NCBI RefSeq assembly: GCF_018294505.1
Contig: NC_057810.1
Location: 210,198,113 to 210,262,112 of the forward strand
DNA length: 64,000 nucleotides
DNA from: Triticum aestivum
Lineage: Eukaryota > Streptophyta > Magnoliopsida > Poales > Poaceae
Direction of reading: 5' to 3'
Positions 1-12,300 of this stretch are shown here, piece after piece (position 1 is the stretch's first letter; every line of letters starts with the position of its first letter). The position numbers and the translations under genes were made by a program. The notes beneath the pieces were generated by a model that had not been told where the DNA came from, made no database searches, and saw nothing but the letters and a program-made list of their open reading frames with translations.

Positions 1-2073
1 TTTACTTGGAGCTATATTTTTATTGGCCACATGATCTGTGTTTTGCTTGGAGCGTCTTGTATGATATTAGTCTTTGCTTTTTAGTTTACCACAATAATCC
101 TTGCTGTACACACCTTTTGGGAGAAGCCCACTTGATTAGAATTTATTAGAATACTCTATGTGCTTCACTTATATCTTTTGAGCTAGATAGTTTTTGCTCT
201 AGTGCTTCACTTATATCTTTTATAGCACGGCGTAATTTTGTAGAAATTGTTAATCTCTCATGCTTCACTTATATTATTTTGAGTGTCTTTTAGAACAGCA
301 TGGTATTTTCTATGGTTATAAAATTGGTCCTAGAATGATGGGCATCCAAGTTGGGTATAATAAAAACTATCATAGGAAGTGAATTGGATGCTATGATTAA
401 TTTGATACTTGATAATTGTTTTGAGATATGGAGGTAGTGATATTAGAGTCATGCTAGTTGGGTAATTGTGAATTTAAAGAATGCTTGTGTTGAAGTTGGC
501 AAGTCCCGTAGCATGCACGTATGGTAACCGTTGTGTAACAAATTTGAAATATGAGGTGTTCTTAAATTGCCATCCTTATGAGGTAGCGGTCGGGGACGAG
601 TGATGGTCTTTTCCTACCAATCTATCCCCCTAGGAGCATGCGCGTAGTGCTTGGTTTTTGATGACTTGTAGATTTTTGCAATAAGTATATGAGTTCTTTA
701 TGACTAATGTTGAGTCCATGGATTATACACACTCTTACCCTTCCATCATTACTAGCCTCTTCGGTACCGTGCATTGCCCTTTATCACCTTGAGAGTTGGT
801 GCAAACTTCGCCGGTGCGTCCAAACCCCGTGATACGATACACTCTATCACACATAAACCTCCTTATATCTTCCTCAAAACAGCCACCATACCTACATATT
901 ATGGCATTTCCATAGCCATTCCGAGATATATTGCCATGCAACTTTCCACCGTTCCGTTCATCATGACACGCATCATCATTTCATATTGCCTTGCATGATC
1001 ATGTAGTTGACATCGTATTTGTGTCAAAGCCACCATGCATAATTTTTCATACATGTCACTCTTGATTCATTGCCCATCCCGGTACACCGCCAGAGGCATT
1101 AATATAGAGTCATATCTTGTTCTAGTTTTGAGTTGTAATTCATGAGTTGTAAATAAATAGAAGTGTGATGATCATCATTATTAGAGCATTATCCCCAAAT
1201 AAAAAAAGAAAGGCCAAAGAAAAAAAAGGGAAAGGCCAAATAAAAAAAAGAGAAAGGCCCAAAAAAGGAGAAAAAGAAAATAAAAAGGGGGCAATATTAC
1301 TATATTTTTCCACACTTGTGCTTCAAAGTAGCACCATGTTCTTCATATAGAAAGTCTCTTATGTTGTCACTTTCATATACTAGTGGGAATTTTTCGTTAT
1401 AGAACTTGGCTTGTATATTCCTACGATGGGCTTCCTCAAAATTCCCTAGGTCTTCGTGAGCAAACAATTTGGATGCACACCCACTAGTTTCTTTTGTTGA
1501 GCTTTCATACATTTATAACTCTAGTGCATCCGTTGCATGACAATCCCTACTCCTCATGTTGACATCAATTGATGGGCGTCTCCACAGCCCATTGATTAGC
1601 CTCGTTAACATGAGACTTTCTTCCTTTTTTGTCTTCTCCATACAACCTCCATCATCATATTCTATTCCACCCATAGTGCTATATCCGTGGCTGACGCTCA
1701 TGTATTGCGTGAAAGTTGAAAAAAGTTAGAGATTACTAAAGTATGAAACAATTTCTTGGCTTGTCATCTGTGCAAGATGAGGGCATTCTTGTGTGACGAA
1801 AATGGAGCATGACCAAACTATATGATTTTGTAGGGATGAACTTTCTTTAACCATGATATTTTGAGAAGACATGATTGCTTAGTTAGTATGGTTGAAGTAT
1901 TTCTATTTCTTATGTCAACATGAACTTTTATTTTGAATCATTTGGATCTGAACATTCATGCCACAATAAATAAAATTACATTGAGAATTATGCTAGGTAG
2001 CATTCCAAATCAAAAATTCTGTTTTTACCATTTACCTACTCGAGGACAAGCAGGAATAAAGCATGGGGATGCT
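1..2073 (+). mobile_element. Internal 3' region of a Sabrina-like Gypsy element (copy G), 5' part outside window
   Basis: This non-coding stretch lies upstream of the 3' LTR that starts at 2074 and ends in a polypurine tract (ggggatgct) directly before it. It is collinear with 54034-56126 of the second Sabrina-like copy (element C), so the assignment rests on comparison within the window. It holds three copies of a short motif, GCTTCACTTATAT, near 162, 203 and 262, and a purine-rich low-complexity tract at about 1200-1292. I see no protein-coding content. The short ORFs here are not conserved in the sister copy. Confidence 0.85.
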
Positions 2074-3621
2074 TGATACGTCTCCAATGTATCTATAATT
2101 TTTGATTGTTCCATGCTATTATATTACCCATTTTGGATGTTTATGGGCTTTACTTTACACTTTTATATCATTTTGGGACTAACCTACTAACCGGAGGCCC
2201 AGCCCGAATTGCTGTTTTTTTGCCTATTCCAGTGTTTCGAAGAAAAAGGAATATCAAATGGAGTCCAAACGGAATGAAACCTTCGGGAGTGATCTTTTTG
2301 GAACAAACGTGATCCAGGGGACTTGGAGTGGACGTCAAGCAACAAAGGAGGTGGCCACGAGGGTGCCGGGCGCGCCCCCTTGAGGTGGGCGCGCCCCCCA
2401 CCCTCGTGGGCCCCTCGAGCGTCTACCGACCTACTTCTTCCTCCTATATATATCCACGTACCCCGAAAACATCCAGGAGCATCATGAAAAACTATTTCCA
2501 GATCCCATCTTGGAGCCTTCGCCGGTGCTCCGCCAGAGGGGGAATCGACCATGGAGGGCCTCTACATCATCTCCAAGGCCTCTCCGATGAGTTGTGATTA
2601 GTTTACCACAGACCTTCGGTTCCATAGTTATTAGCTAGATGGCTTCTTCTCTGTCTTTGAATCTCAATACAAAGTTCTCCTCGATCTTCTTCGAGATCTA
2701 TTCGATGTAACTCTTTTTGCGGTGTGTTTGTCGAGATCTGATGAATTGTGGGTTTATGATCAAGTTTATCTGAGAAATATTTGAATCTCCTCTGAATTCT
2801 TTTATGTGTGTTTAAGTTATCTTTGCAAGTATCTTCGAATTATCAGTTTGGTTTGGCCTACTAGATTGATCTTTCTTGCAATGGGAGAAGTGCTTAGCTT
2901 TGGGTTCAATCTTGCGGTGTCCTTTCCAAGTGACAGCAGGGGCAGCAAGGCACGTATTGTATTGTTGCCATCGAGGATAAAAATATGGGGTTTATATCAT
3001 ATTGCATGAGTTTATCCCTCTACATCATGTCATCTTTCTTAATGCGTTACTCTGTTCTTTATGAACTTAATACTCTAGATGCAGGCAGGAGTCGGTCGAT
3101 GTGTGGAGTAATAGTAGTAGATGCAGGCAGGAGTCGGTCTACTTGTCATGGACGTGATGCCTATATACATGATCATGCCTAGATAATCTCATAACTATTC
3201 GCTTTTCTATCAATTGCTCGACAATAATTTGTTCACCCACCGTAATACTTATGCTATCTTGAGAGAAGCCACTAGTGAAACCTATGGCCCCCGGGTCTAT
3301 CTTTTATCATATAAGTTTACCATCTACTTTTATTTGCATCTTTTATTTTCCAATCTATATCATAAAAATACCAAAAATATTTATCTTATCATATTATCTC
3401 TATCAGATCTCACTTTCGCAAGTGGCTGTGAAGGGATTGACAACCCCTTTATTGCGTTGGTTGCGAGGTTCTTGTTTATTTGTGTAGGTGCGTGGAACTT
3501 TTGAGGAGCCTCCTACTGGATTGATACTTTGGTTCTCAAAAACTGAGGGAAATAGTTACGCGACTTTGCTGCATCACCCTTTCCTCTTCAAGGAAAACCA
3601 ACACAAGCTCAAGACGTAGCA
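2074..3621 (+). repeat. 3' LTR of Sabrina-like copy G
   Basis: The LTR starts TGATACGTCTCC and ends GTAGCA, and it is collinear along its length with the LTRs of element C at 19014-19876 plus 51623-52332 and at 56127-57687. A GC-rich block containing GGCGCGCCCC and CACGAGGG-type motifs (about 2364-2416) precedes a TATA box (ctatatatat, about 2443-2452), which is the likely promoter. The bases after the LTR, agcat, are the probable target duplication, but its partner lies outside the window. The insertion is inside a WHAM-like LTR. Confidence 0.85.
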
Positions 3622-4117
3622 AGCATCATGAAATTGATGATGGAGGATGGTTGATGATGACGACGGCGATGAATCCCGCTCTGCGGAGCCCCGAATGGAC
3701 TCCAGATCAGCCCTCCCGAGAGAGATTAGGGCTTGGCGGCGGCTCCGTATCGTAAAAGGCGAGAAAACTTTTTCTCTGATTTTTTTCTCCGTGAAAGCAA
3801 ATAAATGGAGTTGGAGTTGAGGTCAGTGGACGTCCAAGGGGCCCACGAGGTAGGAGGGGGCGCGCCCCCAACCCTCGTGGACATGGTGTGGGCCCCCTGA
3901 CGCTAATTCTTTCACCAGTATTTTTTATTAATTCTGAAAAGTTGCTCCGTGGATTTTCAGGTCATTCCGAGAATTTTTATTTCTGCACAAAGATAACACC
4001 ATGGCAGTTCTGCTGAAAACAACGTCAGTCCGGGTTAGTTTCATTCAAATCATGCAAGTTAGAGTCCAAAACAAGGGCAAAAGTGTTTGGAAAAGTAGAT
4101 ACGACGGAGACGTATCA
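3622..4117 (-). mobile_element. WHAM-like LTR fragment (copy H), interrupted by Sabrina-like copy G
   Basis: Read on the minus strand from 4117, this begins TGATACGTCTCC and follows the start of the LTRs of element A (31631 and 46891), including the GC-rich block and the tctcgcggag-type stretch. It stops at 3622 in the middle of the LTR, where copy G is inserted. The sequence right of 4117 has no polypurine tract or PBS, so 4117 is the outer 5' end of a minus-strand element whose remainder lies to the left, outside the window. Confidence 0.75.
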
Positions 4118-4159
4118 TCCGTGCTGATCGAATTCTTATGATGGTGTACATGATGACTA

Positions 4160-4399
4160 GGTTGGTTACAATGGGAGTATCATAGGTAGTATCATGCATG
4201 CCAACTAGGCATTTTTGCTGAAGTGGCACACAATTAAATGAGGAAAGAGAGGATTGAGTATCATGATATGATATTGTATCATATAAAATGATATACTAGT
4301 ATGTATCATGCATGGTAATAAATGAGATCATCATGATACCAGCCTATTGCACTATGCACCATGGAGGTAGTATCATGATACTCCCGCCTGCGACCAGCA
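4160..4399. mobile_element. MITE-like element with terminal inverted repeats
   Basis: The left end (ggttggttac...gggagtatcat) and right end (atgatactccc...gaccagc) are imperfect inverted repeats about 24 bp long that enclose AT-rich sequence rich in atgata motifs. There is no ORF. The superfamily is uncertain because I cannot see a clear target duplication. Confidence 0.5.
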
Positions 4400-6314
4400 T
4401 AAGCCGAGGCCACCCCTTTCCTTAGGGGTTGCAACAATTTGCCACTTTGATAGGGTAGTGACCACTAGCAACTGTGCTAGAACCTAGGCATGACAAATCT
4501 TATTGATTATTTTTACGACCCATGGTAGAGGTTTAGGAGACATGACATGGAAGATGGGAACTGCCATAGGATAGTCTGAACTAGGATAAGACGACCACTT
4601 TATGCCTGTATGACGACCCTCAAAGAGGCGAGCGTATCTCTAATTGGGTCAAGCAAGTGTTGGAAGTTATATTTCTTTGCCTTCTTGCAACTACATGGAA
4701 GGCTTACATACTTGGTAAGAGATCAAACTGGTTGTTAAGTAAATTGCAACATTCTTGGACAATGTAGTGAGTGTGAAAGATTGAGCTCTTCTCAAGATTG
4801 CAACCCAACAGAGAGGTGCCTTTGAAATTTGAAAAAGCTTAACTTATTATTTACAAATAAATAAACACACACTTTATTTGCAACTATCTTACCAACCAAA
4901 TGTATTAAATAACATATTACACATATCATGCAAATAAGTACTCATAGAAAGAAGCATCTATATTTGTCTTAGTGGAATCACAAGGCAATGAAAAATACTG
5001 AAGGAAGCCACACATCCTAACTGCCATCGATACTGTAAGTGCCCACTGGAACATATAAGGCGTCATCATTGCATGTTGTCAAAGTGTCATGGATCCATCA
5101 CCAAAAATAGAACTCTGGTTTGATCACCTTGCACTTCATGTCATACAAATTTTATTTTGGGTACCTACAAGCAGCGAGATCCACACTAGAATGAGCAAAA
5201 ACAAGAAAATAGGTGCACTAACACATAGCAATTCACTGTAATTGCTCAATCCATTGCTTGTCACCTATGAATAGCCAAACGATGGAGTAGGAATGGATGT
5301 TAAGTAGGTTTAACTCATTAAAGATATATAAACAAGACTTAGTTTTAAAATATTTCAAGCCATGTATTAGTATTCCTACATGGTTATACTCCATTTACCA
5401 ATAAGAAAATGAGTGACCAGTGGTACACATGATTTTTTTAGCAGATGAAACAATAGATAAAAATATATTCAAAATGACTTTGAATAGCCAAAAATTCACA
5501 CATGAGACCCCTCCATGAGATTTATACACAATATCAACATAATTTTATTTTTTTCATGGAGATATACCATCGCCTTTCACCTTTTCTTATACCATTTTAT
5601 TACCAACAAGTCTTGTTCTAATGTATCGATTAGTACCACCGTAGTAGCCTAACAATATAACTGAACACACTAAATTCATATATGGTTTCATATAGGTCCT
5701 TGTGATGCATATGTTGGAACACAATTATTACATATAGCCAGCAGATTTAAATGCATAACATGATTATGTTATGTCTTGTCGAGGATAATAATGATAAACA
5801 ATCATGTGTGCACAATTCTTAAGAAACTTTTAGCTATGCAAAGTCATTGCAAGACTATACATAAACATATTCATGGTTGTTACCAAATTTGATATGAGTC
5901 AACTTAGTAGAGTGAATTACTTTCCAAAGAGTGTATAATTCGTTCGTCGGAAATGAATTTTCAACCACGTGCACACAAATACTAGGAATATTCACATTTA
6001 CCATATCTTAGTTGTCTAAGGTATGAACAAGGAACTTTTTGTATTGATTGCGCATAACAACAAAAATATGAATAGAACAATTGGATGGTAGATCACGTTA
6101 AAAATTTCTAAGTTTTCTAACAACCTCAAGCATCGGGTTTCACCTACAAACATGATGCAAATTTGTCTATTTCTGGTTGACACTCTAAATACTATGTGTA
6201 GTGGCATCACTAGGTGGGATTGATATAGTGTTGTTACAATATTGCTAAGAGGGAATGAGATACATGTTAATTGCGTTGTGTACCTTTATATTTTTTTAGA
6301 TCAACATGCATGTC
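4400..6314. other. 3' flank of the dehydrogenase-like gene, no gene seen
   Basis: This is AT-rich sequence between the MITE-like element and the stop codon of the minus-strand gene. I looked on the minus strand for reticulon-type exons, which some plant homologues carry after the dehydrogenase domain, and saw none. The part next to 6315 must hold the 3' UTR, but I cannot place a polyadenylation site with confidence. Confidence 0.5.
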
Positions 6315-9300
6315 TCATGCTCTTAAGTCATGATAGTGTTCAATAGTTGCCTTGACACCCTCCTAACATTCAAATACATTGAAAAGTATTAGCATATTCA
6401 TATAATTAAAGAGTAAATACCAAGAAAGAAAATTAAACCCAACAAATTGTACCGAAGTAACAACCTGGAGAGAGATGATTGGTTTGTAACCAAGTTCCTG
6501 AATAGCTTTGTTGCAACTGAATGTTCGATTCAACGTAAGATACTTAATATTTGTGAGTGTTAGCATACGAGGTTGACACATTCTGTAGTGAGAGAATAGT
6601 TTATTGTAGCCCCACTCTAGCACACATGCTATTGGCACCAGAAGATAGGAAGGTATTCTTATTTTGGTCCCTCTGCATCATAATATGATAAGTTAGATAT
6701 ATAATTATTACAATATGTGTGTGATAAAAATAGGTATCTTCCTCTCTAGCAGGAAACTACATCAATCAACCTTACCTAAATTGTATATAACTTATTAAAC
6801 CTAAACTATGAGGTATGATATATAGATAAAACTATGGTTTATATACTAAGGGCTTGTGTTATTTACTGAAAAATGCAAACCAATATGCATAGTAGAAACA
6901 ACTCATAATAAATAATTTCCGAGGACAACCTTTCATTTATGATGTATTCAGTCTTTTATACAAGGTGAATCGCATCGATAATAAGTGTAAAAAGCAAGGA
7001 ACCAAGGTGTTTTATGGGTAAAATAAAACACACTACATGCTAATAATCCTAGTTAGATTAAATATCCACAAAGTTTTCTGTAGACTAGTGCACATATAGG
7101 AACATGTACATTCACATGTGAAGGACAATGCACCTTGAGACCAATGTGAACTTTTAAATTTAAACCACATTCATGTTTTCCAATAATATGGAATTCCTTG
7201 CAAAATTGCATGGCACAAATTTTGCGGCTCAGAGAGTACATGAATGTACCAACAAATACAAGTGGGTTTGCCTTTTTGTTCAGAAAGAAGATAAAATTTG
7301 AAGTTAGGAAATGTACCAAATTTTGATTCTTTAAAGATTAAAGAAAGGTCACCTTTTGTATCCAAGTTCTTCCAAAACCATATAATTAAAGTCCCATAAA
7401 TTCATTGGCTCTGTATTCGTTATAAAGTAAGCCTAGGAAAGATAAATGATGTTACCAACATCATAATGATAATCATTAAATAATTTGGAAGTTATAAAAT
7501 ACACACTTTGCCTCCAATTCTCCTTGCACCCTCTTTTGTAGAGAGATTTCTCTCAGCACAAATGTGACCGTGCACCACGTTCTCAACATACACAAAATCA
7601 TCATCATTCTTGCCATCACCAATAATGAACTACAAGAATGTACAATAGGTTAGGCACTTCAAAGTTGATGGCAACAAGTTCCATTTTTAATTGAGTTGCT
7701 TATTCAAGGATATACCATAGTATGATATAGATGCATCAATATTTAGCACATGCCACAAGTTCACAAGTTTGGTTGGTTAGCTCTAGAGTTGGAGTTGGTG
7801 CACACGGTCATACTTTATTGGGACATTTACATGTATGCCTCAAACTCGAACCCACTACTCATATTTACCCCTAAAATTTTGTTGTGCTCAAATTTGCCCC
7901 TAAAAAGCATTTTAGGTCACTAGAATGCCCTTTTGTCTGGCCAAAGTTGTTTGACCATTACTTTGAAAATTCATATGAACTCAAAAGAATGCAAATAAGA
8001 TACCAAAATGTTTATAAAAATATCACCTATACTCTCATGTCATTTACGTTCATCACCTATAAAACATTTATTTGCATTAACCCTAATTTTTTTAGTGTTA
8101 TAAACCCCAAAAAGCTTTAAACAATGCTTTTGTCATGAATGCAAATTATATGCACATATAGTTGATGCTTCTCTGAACATTTTGATATGATATTTGCATT
8201 TTTCTAAGTTAGTATGAATTTGTTATGAATTTTCAAAGTAACTGTCAAATGGCTTTGACCAGGTGGAAGGGCATTCGGGCGACCTAAAATGCTTTTTTAG
8301 GGGAAAATTTGAGCACATCAAAAAATTAGGGGTAAATTTGAGCTGCGGGTTTGAGTTAGAGGCACAAATGTAAATGTCCCTTTATTGGTTTAACTTCATA
8401 TTTCCATGGAAAGTAATAACCAATGTTGCCTTTTTGGAGCCGCACCCGTGTCCAACACATTAATAACATGGGAGGGTGCAAGAAACAACCTAATAATTCA
8501 ATACAATAAACTTATGAGAAAAAAACATAACTGATTCGAAACACTGCTATTTTATGATGAATATATGTGATTACCATAATCGGCTATATAAATCCTGGAT
8601 CTAGCATTAGCCCAATATTTCAAATGTGTGAATGTTCTCATTATCTTATTATATCATATCACATTTCACATCTTAATAAAGTCAACTTGATACTCTTAAT
8701 TATCTTAGCAAAGGTCAATGGAGGTCTATTTGGTTATCATACAATCATTATTTAACTGAATTAATTCATCACGAAGAGTGCGATGATCCATAATGTAAAT
8801 ATATAAAATCATCGCAAAATGTGATCACTGCGGCATCATGTTGGTGGTGGTGGTGGGGGGGGGAGGGTTAAAGCCTATTAGTAATAAAATAAATCTATAC
8901 ACTTTTTATGATATGATTATATATGCATAAACATACCATCGTTGCCGCATAAGCAGCTAAATATGGCACCAATATACCCCCAGGACCAAAAATGGAACTA
9001 GGACGTATACAACAAGTGAGAAGGCCACCGTTTGTGCTGGCCCTCATCACTAGCTTCTCAGCTTCTGCCTTAGTATGTAAGTATGCATCGGGAAACTAAT
9101 AGCAAACAAACAATAATATAGTTAGACAAAGCACAGACTTCATACCACGTACTTATGCCAACTTGTGTAAGCAAGAAAAAAGTGCTAATGAAATAACAAA
9201 TTTTGGGATGGGCCATATAACCATTCTCAATGGTACATACATATGGATCGCATAAAATGAGGAATAATAAAATTTAAAATGAGATACAATGCGAAAGGTA

Positions 9301-12300
9301 TGACTTTATGCTATATGTATTATGGATACCATTTTCTTTGATTACTACTTTACCTCACAATACTCGTTACATATATGATCTACATCTATGGAGCAAATTC
9401 TTGTATATCTAATAGATATATAGACAATTTATGATTTTTTAAGGTAGATAAGAACATTATGAATGAATAAAATATCAACATAAAATGTTCATTTATTCGA
9501 AATGAATGTGCTCTTACATAAAATAAATACTATTAAAAAACAATCATTCATACTCCCTCCATTCCTAAATATTTGTCTTTCTAGAGATTTCAAATGGCCT
9601 ACCACATACGGATGTATATAGACATATTTCAGAGTGTAGATTCACTCATTTTGCTCTGTATGTAGTCACTTGTTGAAATCTCTAAAAAGAAAAATATTTA
9701 GGAATGAAGGGAGTACATGTGAACATGAAAAGTTCATAGCTGAACATTCTTTAAAAGCACATAGAATATCTCAAACGGGTGAATATGTGGAAACAAAATT
9801 ATAAATAAATAAGCCATATAGACTGATGAATAGAATTGCCTAGAAATTTTGTGTAAATAACATCACTGGAATTTTTGCAATGATACCAAATTGTGTTGGT
9901 GGAACAAATAAAAAATTAATAAATGAAATAAAAATAATAAAGTAGACCAAAAAATATTGGAAAAGGAAATTAAGAAATAAATAGAAAAATAGGGGAAAAG
10001 GAAAGGTGAAATGTTATGAAAAGCGGTCCAACTAATCTAATTCCCCTCCTCTTCCTCTGTATTAACAATATCATCGACAATAAAGTGTTATCCTTGCCAC
10101 AAAAAATTGTAATGGAACAATCAAGCAACAAACTTCTTTGTCCCCCTTCCGACACACACGCATTTCTTTCTCAGCACGAGGCTAACCCTCTTTGTTCTAT
10201 GTCCCTTGCTAGAGATGCACTCTATTTTTCTCTAGTCTTACCTAAGAAAGTAACTCTTCTCTAAGAAGGCATATCACTCACAATTTACAATAGAACTTGC
10301 TTCTTAGAAAATATGGAACAGACTTTTGTATCTTTATGAGAGAGGCATTTTGCCACCAAGTGCATTGGATCCCTGAATTTTGACAACTAATAATCATGTT
10401 TTAAAGTTGAAATTTTGGAAAATAAATCAAATGTACATCTAGGTATGATCTACGTGCTTGTAATTTTTTTTGTTAATAAATGGTTTGTTTGTGGGCTGCA
10501 CAAAAAGACAAATATATGGAACTATAATTGTAATACCACAATCTATTACAGATCCACATATTTGTGTTTTAGTGTGTTGCCCTCAAATAAAGATATTACT
10601 TTATGAAACTTTACATGTGCGTCAAGAGGGTGTATATGTACTTGTGAAATAAATTTACAATTTTTTTTAAAAAATCACCTGCAATTGCCAAATTATTTTC
10701 ACTTATTTACTAGGTTATAATCAGGTTATAGCCATATACTTATCGAATCATAGCAACTTGGTTACCAAGTTACTGAATGTTATTTTCCATCCATGTAAGA
10801 CTGGCATGATACTATTAGTTATATGCTACCGCCTTTTATTTGTTGGTATCACCCAAATAGTTATTCTCTAGCTCTACATGACATTACAATGCCTAAAAAC
10901 ATGCAAATTGTACCTTGTAACCATACAAAATTATTGTGGTAAATGTTCGTTTCTAACATGGCAACCACTATACTATAATGTGGCAACAATGGCACTAAGT
11001 TTTTTGTTGGCATGTGAAAACATGGATCTTATTTTGAAGCTCGGCGAAACTGAAGTTGGCTCGCTAATCGGATTAACGGTTTGTGAGGTAAGTCATTTTA
11101 ACAATTCAGAAATGCAATTAATGTGGCGATGTAAGCATGAGGTGAAAGATTCTTGCATACATGCGTGTACATGGGGGAGGTGTTTTGGCTCCCGGGAGCA
11201 TTTGCACTTGGATGAATAGTACTCCATCTATTCCCTTATACAATGCCACTATGAAGAATACATTTTGCATCTATACAAGGCCACTAACAGTAATCGAGGC
11301 AAAAATTAATGATGTTTCCTCGTACTATCAACTTGTTTAATACTTGCATGCATGTAGTCATAATGACACTATGCTACTTCCTTCCCAATCCTTCCTTGCA
11401 TGCATATGGGCGTATTAATGATCCCGGTTAACAAAAAAAATTGGCTTGCAAAGCAGTCATTAGATTTTATCTTGGTACATGTGATTTGAGTTTGTGGCCT
11501 TGTATAAGGGAATTGAGGGAGTAATGCAAATAAAAGTAGTAAAATATTTTCAAAAAATCCTGAATTTTTCTATGGATGTTTTGTTAGTGTCGCAAGTATG
11601 CTAACAATTTTCATGCGAAACGGAGTAGTAGTGTTTCGTTGGTAAAAAAATAAATTTAGGGGTGATATTTGGGGTAGCATTTGCTGTTCAATTTTTTTTC
11701 ACAGGCCAAAATGTTAATCTTTTTTTTCTAAAACTTTGCAGGTAGCATTTGGATGTGACTATGAATACGCAAAAAAAATTCTGGGATATTTTATGACATT
11801 TCAAAAATCATTTTTGAGCCCAAGAGCACGTGCTCCTGGGAGCCAAATTGGATTTCCACATGTACACTCTCTATAGCAGGATTTCCATTAGAAATGACCA
11901 TCACACGAAGACTAATTTACATATTTACCCCACTTGGAATTTATAAAAAAGTTCTGGTTAATGCACAAGAAGATTAATAGGCATGAGCGTTTCTTACCTT
12001 TTCAGCACCACTGGTGATTTAATGGTATGCCTGCAATTTAAATGACAAACTTGATGCGGTATGTGTATGATTTAATATTAAGATGGTGATGTTCAATCGA
12101 ACGCAGATCCTCTAATTTAAATCACTTGACTTTGTTTCATTGACATGTGGGCCAGCCTGTTATGGGACTCACATGTCAGTCATTACAAAGGCAGGTGAGT
12201 CCTGTTCAATCAACATGTGAAATTCCAAGTTCAAACACAAATTCATTTATAAGGTTATAAAAAAACAATGAATAGTGAAGTTTACTGTTTGGTACTATCA

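Noticed and set aside
2187..2597. Overlapping 89-121 codon ORFs in the LTR of copy G
   Set aside because: The GC-rich promoter block lacks stops in several frames. The sister LTRs do not preserve the frames.
10878..11219. 113-codon plus-strand ORF in intron 3
   Set aside because: It has no recognisable domain, runs into a MITE end and lies antisense within an intron of the dehydrogenase-like gene.
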